This document shows positions 5,876 to 6,463 of a stretch of DNA of 6,463 nucleotides, one piece after another (within the stretch, counting starts at the first letter, position 1; each line of letters begins with the position of its first letter). A program made the position numbers and the translations under genes. The DNA lies in contig JBLNBU010000041.1 in assembly GCA_050260215.1 (NCBI GenBank), positions 1 through 6,463 on the forward strand, given 5' to 3'. Source of the DNA: JBLNBU01 sp050260215 (GTDB lineage: Bacteria; Pseudomonadota; Alphaproteobacteria; Rhodospirillales; Magnetospirillaceae). The notes beneath the pieces are model-generated. The model did no database searches and had not been told where the DNA came from. It saw only the letters and a list, made by a program, of their open reading frames with translations.

Positions 5876-5993
5876 CCCTCTCCCAGCAGGAGAGGGAGGG
5901 GCCCGCCGGAGGCGGGAGGGTGAGGGAGAATACCACCGCCCCGACGAGCGGATGCATTCTCCCTCACCCCGACCCTCTCCCGCCGGGAGAGGG
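5876..5993. repeat. Compound palindromic intergenic repeat, two inverted copies
   Basis: The rplS-leuC spacer (5847-6008) is mostly a nested palindrome. The central arms are a perfect 14-bp inverted repeat, GGGTGAGGGAGAAT (5918-5931) and ATTCTCCCTCACCC (5956-5969), around 24 nt. The left flank has two hairpins: CCCTCTCC / GGAGAGGG (5876-5883, 5889-5896) and CCCGCC / GGCGGG (5902-5907, 5911-5916). The right flank has CCCTCTCCC / GGGAGAGGG (5973-5981, 5985-5993). The left and right halves are inverted copies of one unit; the left has an extra CCCGCC hairpin where the right has a few bases. Similar CCCTCACCC...CCCTCTCCC units are familiar as dispersed intergenic repeats in many GC-rich proteobacteria. 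It begins 15 nt after the rplS stop. No T-run follows on either strand, so it is not a standard intrinsic terminator; it could protect the rplS mRNA 3' end. Confidence 0.88.
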
Positions 5994-6008
5994 GGTAGGA
6001 AGCAGCCC

Positions 6009-6440
6009 CTATTCCTTCGCCTTGGCCTTCTCGGCGGCGGCGGCCTCACGCTCGGCGGCGGCGACCTTGCCGGAGTGGCCGGTGGTCTGCTCGGCGATGC
6101 GGGCCGACTTGCCGCGGCGGTCGCGCAGGTAATAGAGCTTGGCGCGGCGGACGTCACCGCGGCGGACCACCTCGATGGAGGCGATGTTGGGGGAATAGAG
6201 CGGGAAGATACGCTCGACGCCCTCGCCGTAGCTGATCTTGCGGACCACGAACGACGAGTTCAGGCCGTCGTTCTTGCGGGCGATGCAGACGCCTTCATAG
6301 GCCTGCACGCGCTCGCGGCCGCCTTCGATCACCTTGACGTTGACCTTCAGGGTGTCGCCGGGGGCGAACTGCGGAACCGGACGCTCGCCGGTCAGCTTCT
6401 CGATCTGCTCCTTCTCGAGCTGCTCAATGATGTTAGCCAT
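6009..6440 (-). CDS. rplS: 50S ribosomal protein bL19
   Basis: The 143-residue product is bL19, which sits at the interface of the 30S and 50S subunits. The body of the family is complete: the N-terminal helix MANIIEQLEKEQ, PQFAPGDTLKVNVKVIEG (23-40), the R-QAYEGVCIARKN block (44-57), the SFVVRKISYGEGVERIFP block (63-80), and the signature VVRRGDVRRAKLYYLRDRRG (91-110). Residues from about 118 form an Ala/Lys/Glu-rich tail absent from the roughly 115-residue E. coli protein but common in alphaproteobacteria. The ATG at 6440 follows a GAGGG about 10 nt upstream. Only 23 nt of upstream sequence remain in the window; the gene usually follows trmD, which would lie just outside. It is co-directional with leuC, 162 nt downstream. 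Confidence 0.98.
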   Translation of the reverse strand: MANIIEQLEKEQIEKLTGERPVPQFAPGDTLKVNVKVIEGGRERVQAYEGVCIARKNDGLNSSFVVRKISYGEGVERIFPLYSPNIASIEVVRRGDVRRAKLYYLRDRRGKSARIAEQTTGHSGKVAAAEREAAAAEKAKAKE

Positions 6441-6463
6441 GACTAAGAACCCTCACTCGCTTT

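Noticed and set aside
5847..5957. Extended leuC start at 5957
   Set aside because: The extra 37 residues would be encoded by the palindromic repeat; the family N-terminus begins at MAKPRTLFDK (5846), which has its own Shine-Dalgarno.
5876..5993. CRISPR-like or intrinsic terminator reading of the repeat cluster
   Set aside because: The units are inverted rather than direct and have no regular spacers. No T-run follows any of the hairpins on either strand.
5847..6008. Leucine leader peptide/attenuator or clear promoter ahead of leuC
   Set aside because: No short ORF with a run of Leu codons was found. The TATTCT and GAGAAT hexamers in the spacer lack a -35 at proper distance and belong to the repeat arms.

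Overview
The window is high-GC DNA, very probably from an alphaproteobacterium and perhaps the Rhodospirillales. The evidence is the strongly GC-rich third codon positions, the order bL19 (rplS) then leuC-leuD-leuB, a COQ10-type ubiquinone-binding protein, and a DUF2786 protein and a pterin dehydratase that read like alphaproteobacterial family members. Genus and species cannot be fixed from this sequence. Nearly all of the window is chromosomal housekeeping sequence. I see no phage genes, transposase, CRISPR array, tRNA or rRNA.

Layout from left to right: (1) 1-790, minus strand: a small zincin-like metallopeptidase (383-790), followed 37 nt downstream by the first 115 codons of a Lon-like AAA protease that runs off the left edge. 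(2) 888-1202, plus strand: pterin-4a-carbinolamine dehydratase (phhB), divergent from the peptidase and convergent, with only 4 nt between, with a DUF2786-type protein (1207-1677, minus). (3) 1678-1830: a divergent spacer carrying one candidate promoter in each direction. (4) 1831-2603, plus strand: a stand-alone cyclic-nucleotide-binding domain protein overlapping a COQ10/RatA-type START-like protein through an ATGA stop/start. (5) 2613-6440, minus strand: rplS, then leuC, leuD and leuB, with a compound palindromic repeat (5876-5993) between rplS and leuC. No stretch longer than 300 nt lacks a gene.

The minus-strand leu genes encode both subunits of isopropylmalate isomerase (LeuC/LeuD) and isopropylmalate dehydrogenase (LeuB), the second and third committed steps of leucine synthesis. 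leuA is not in the window. leuC and leuD are tightly coupled, with the leuD ribosome binding site on the leuC stop codon. leuB stands 103 nt apart behind a small inverted repeat. The leu transcript probably ends at a well-formed intrinsic terminator that lies antisense inside the 3' end of the convergent COQ10-like gene.

I found no clear new defence, mobile or biosynthetic system. The points most worth a second look are the terminator embedded in a coding sequence, the folded double repeat between rplS and leuC, the translational coupling of a lone cNMP-sensor domain to a ubiquinone-binding protein, and the peptidase/Lon-like protease pair.
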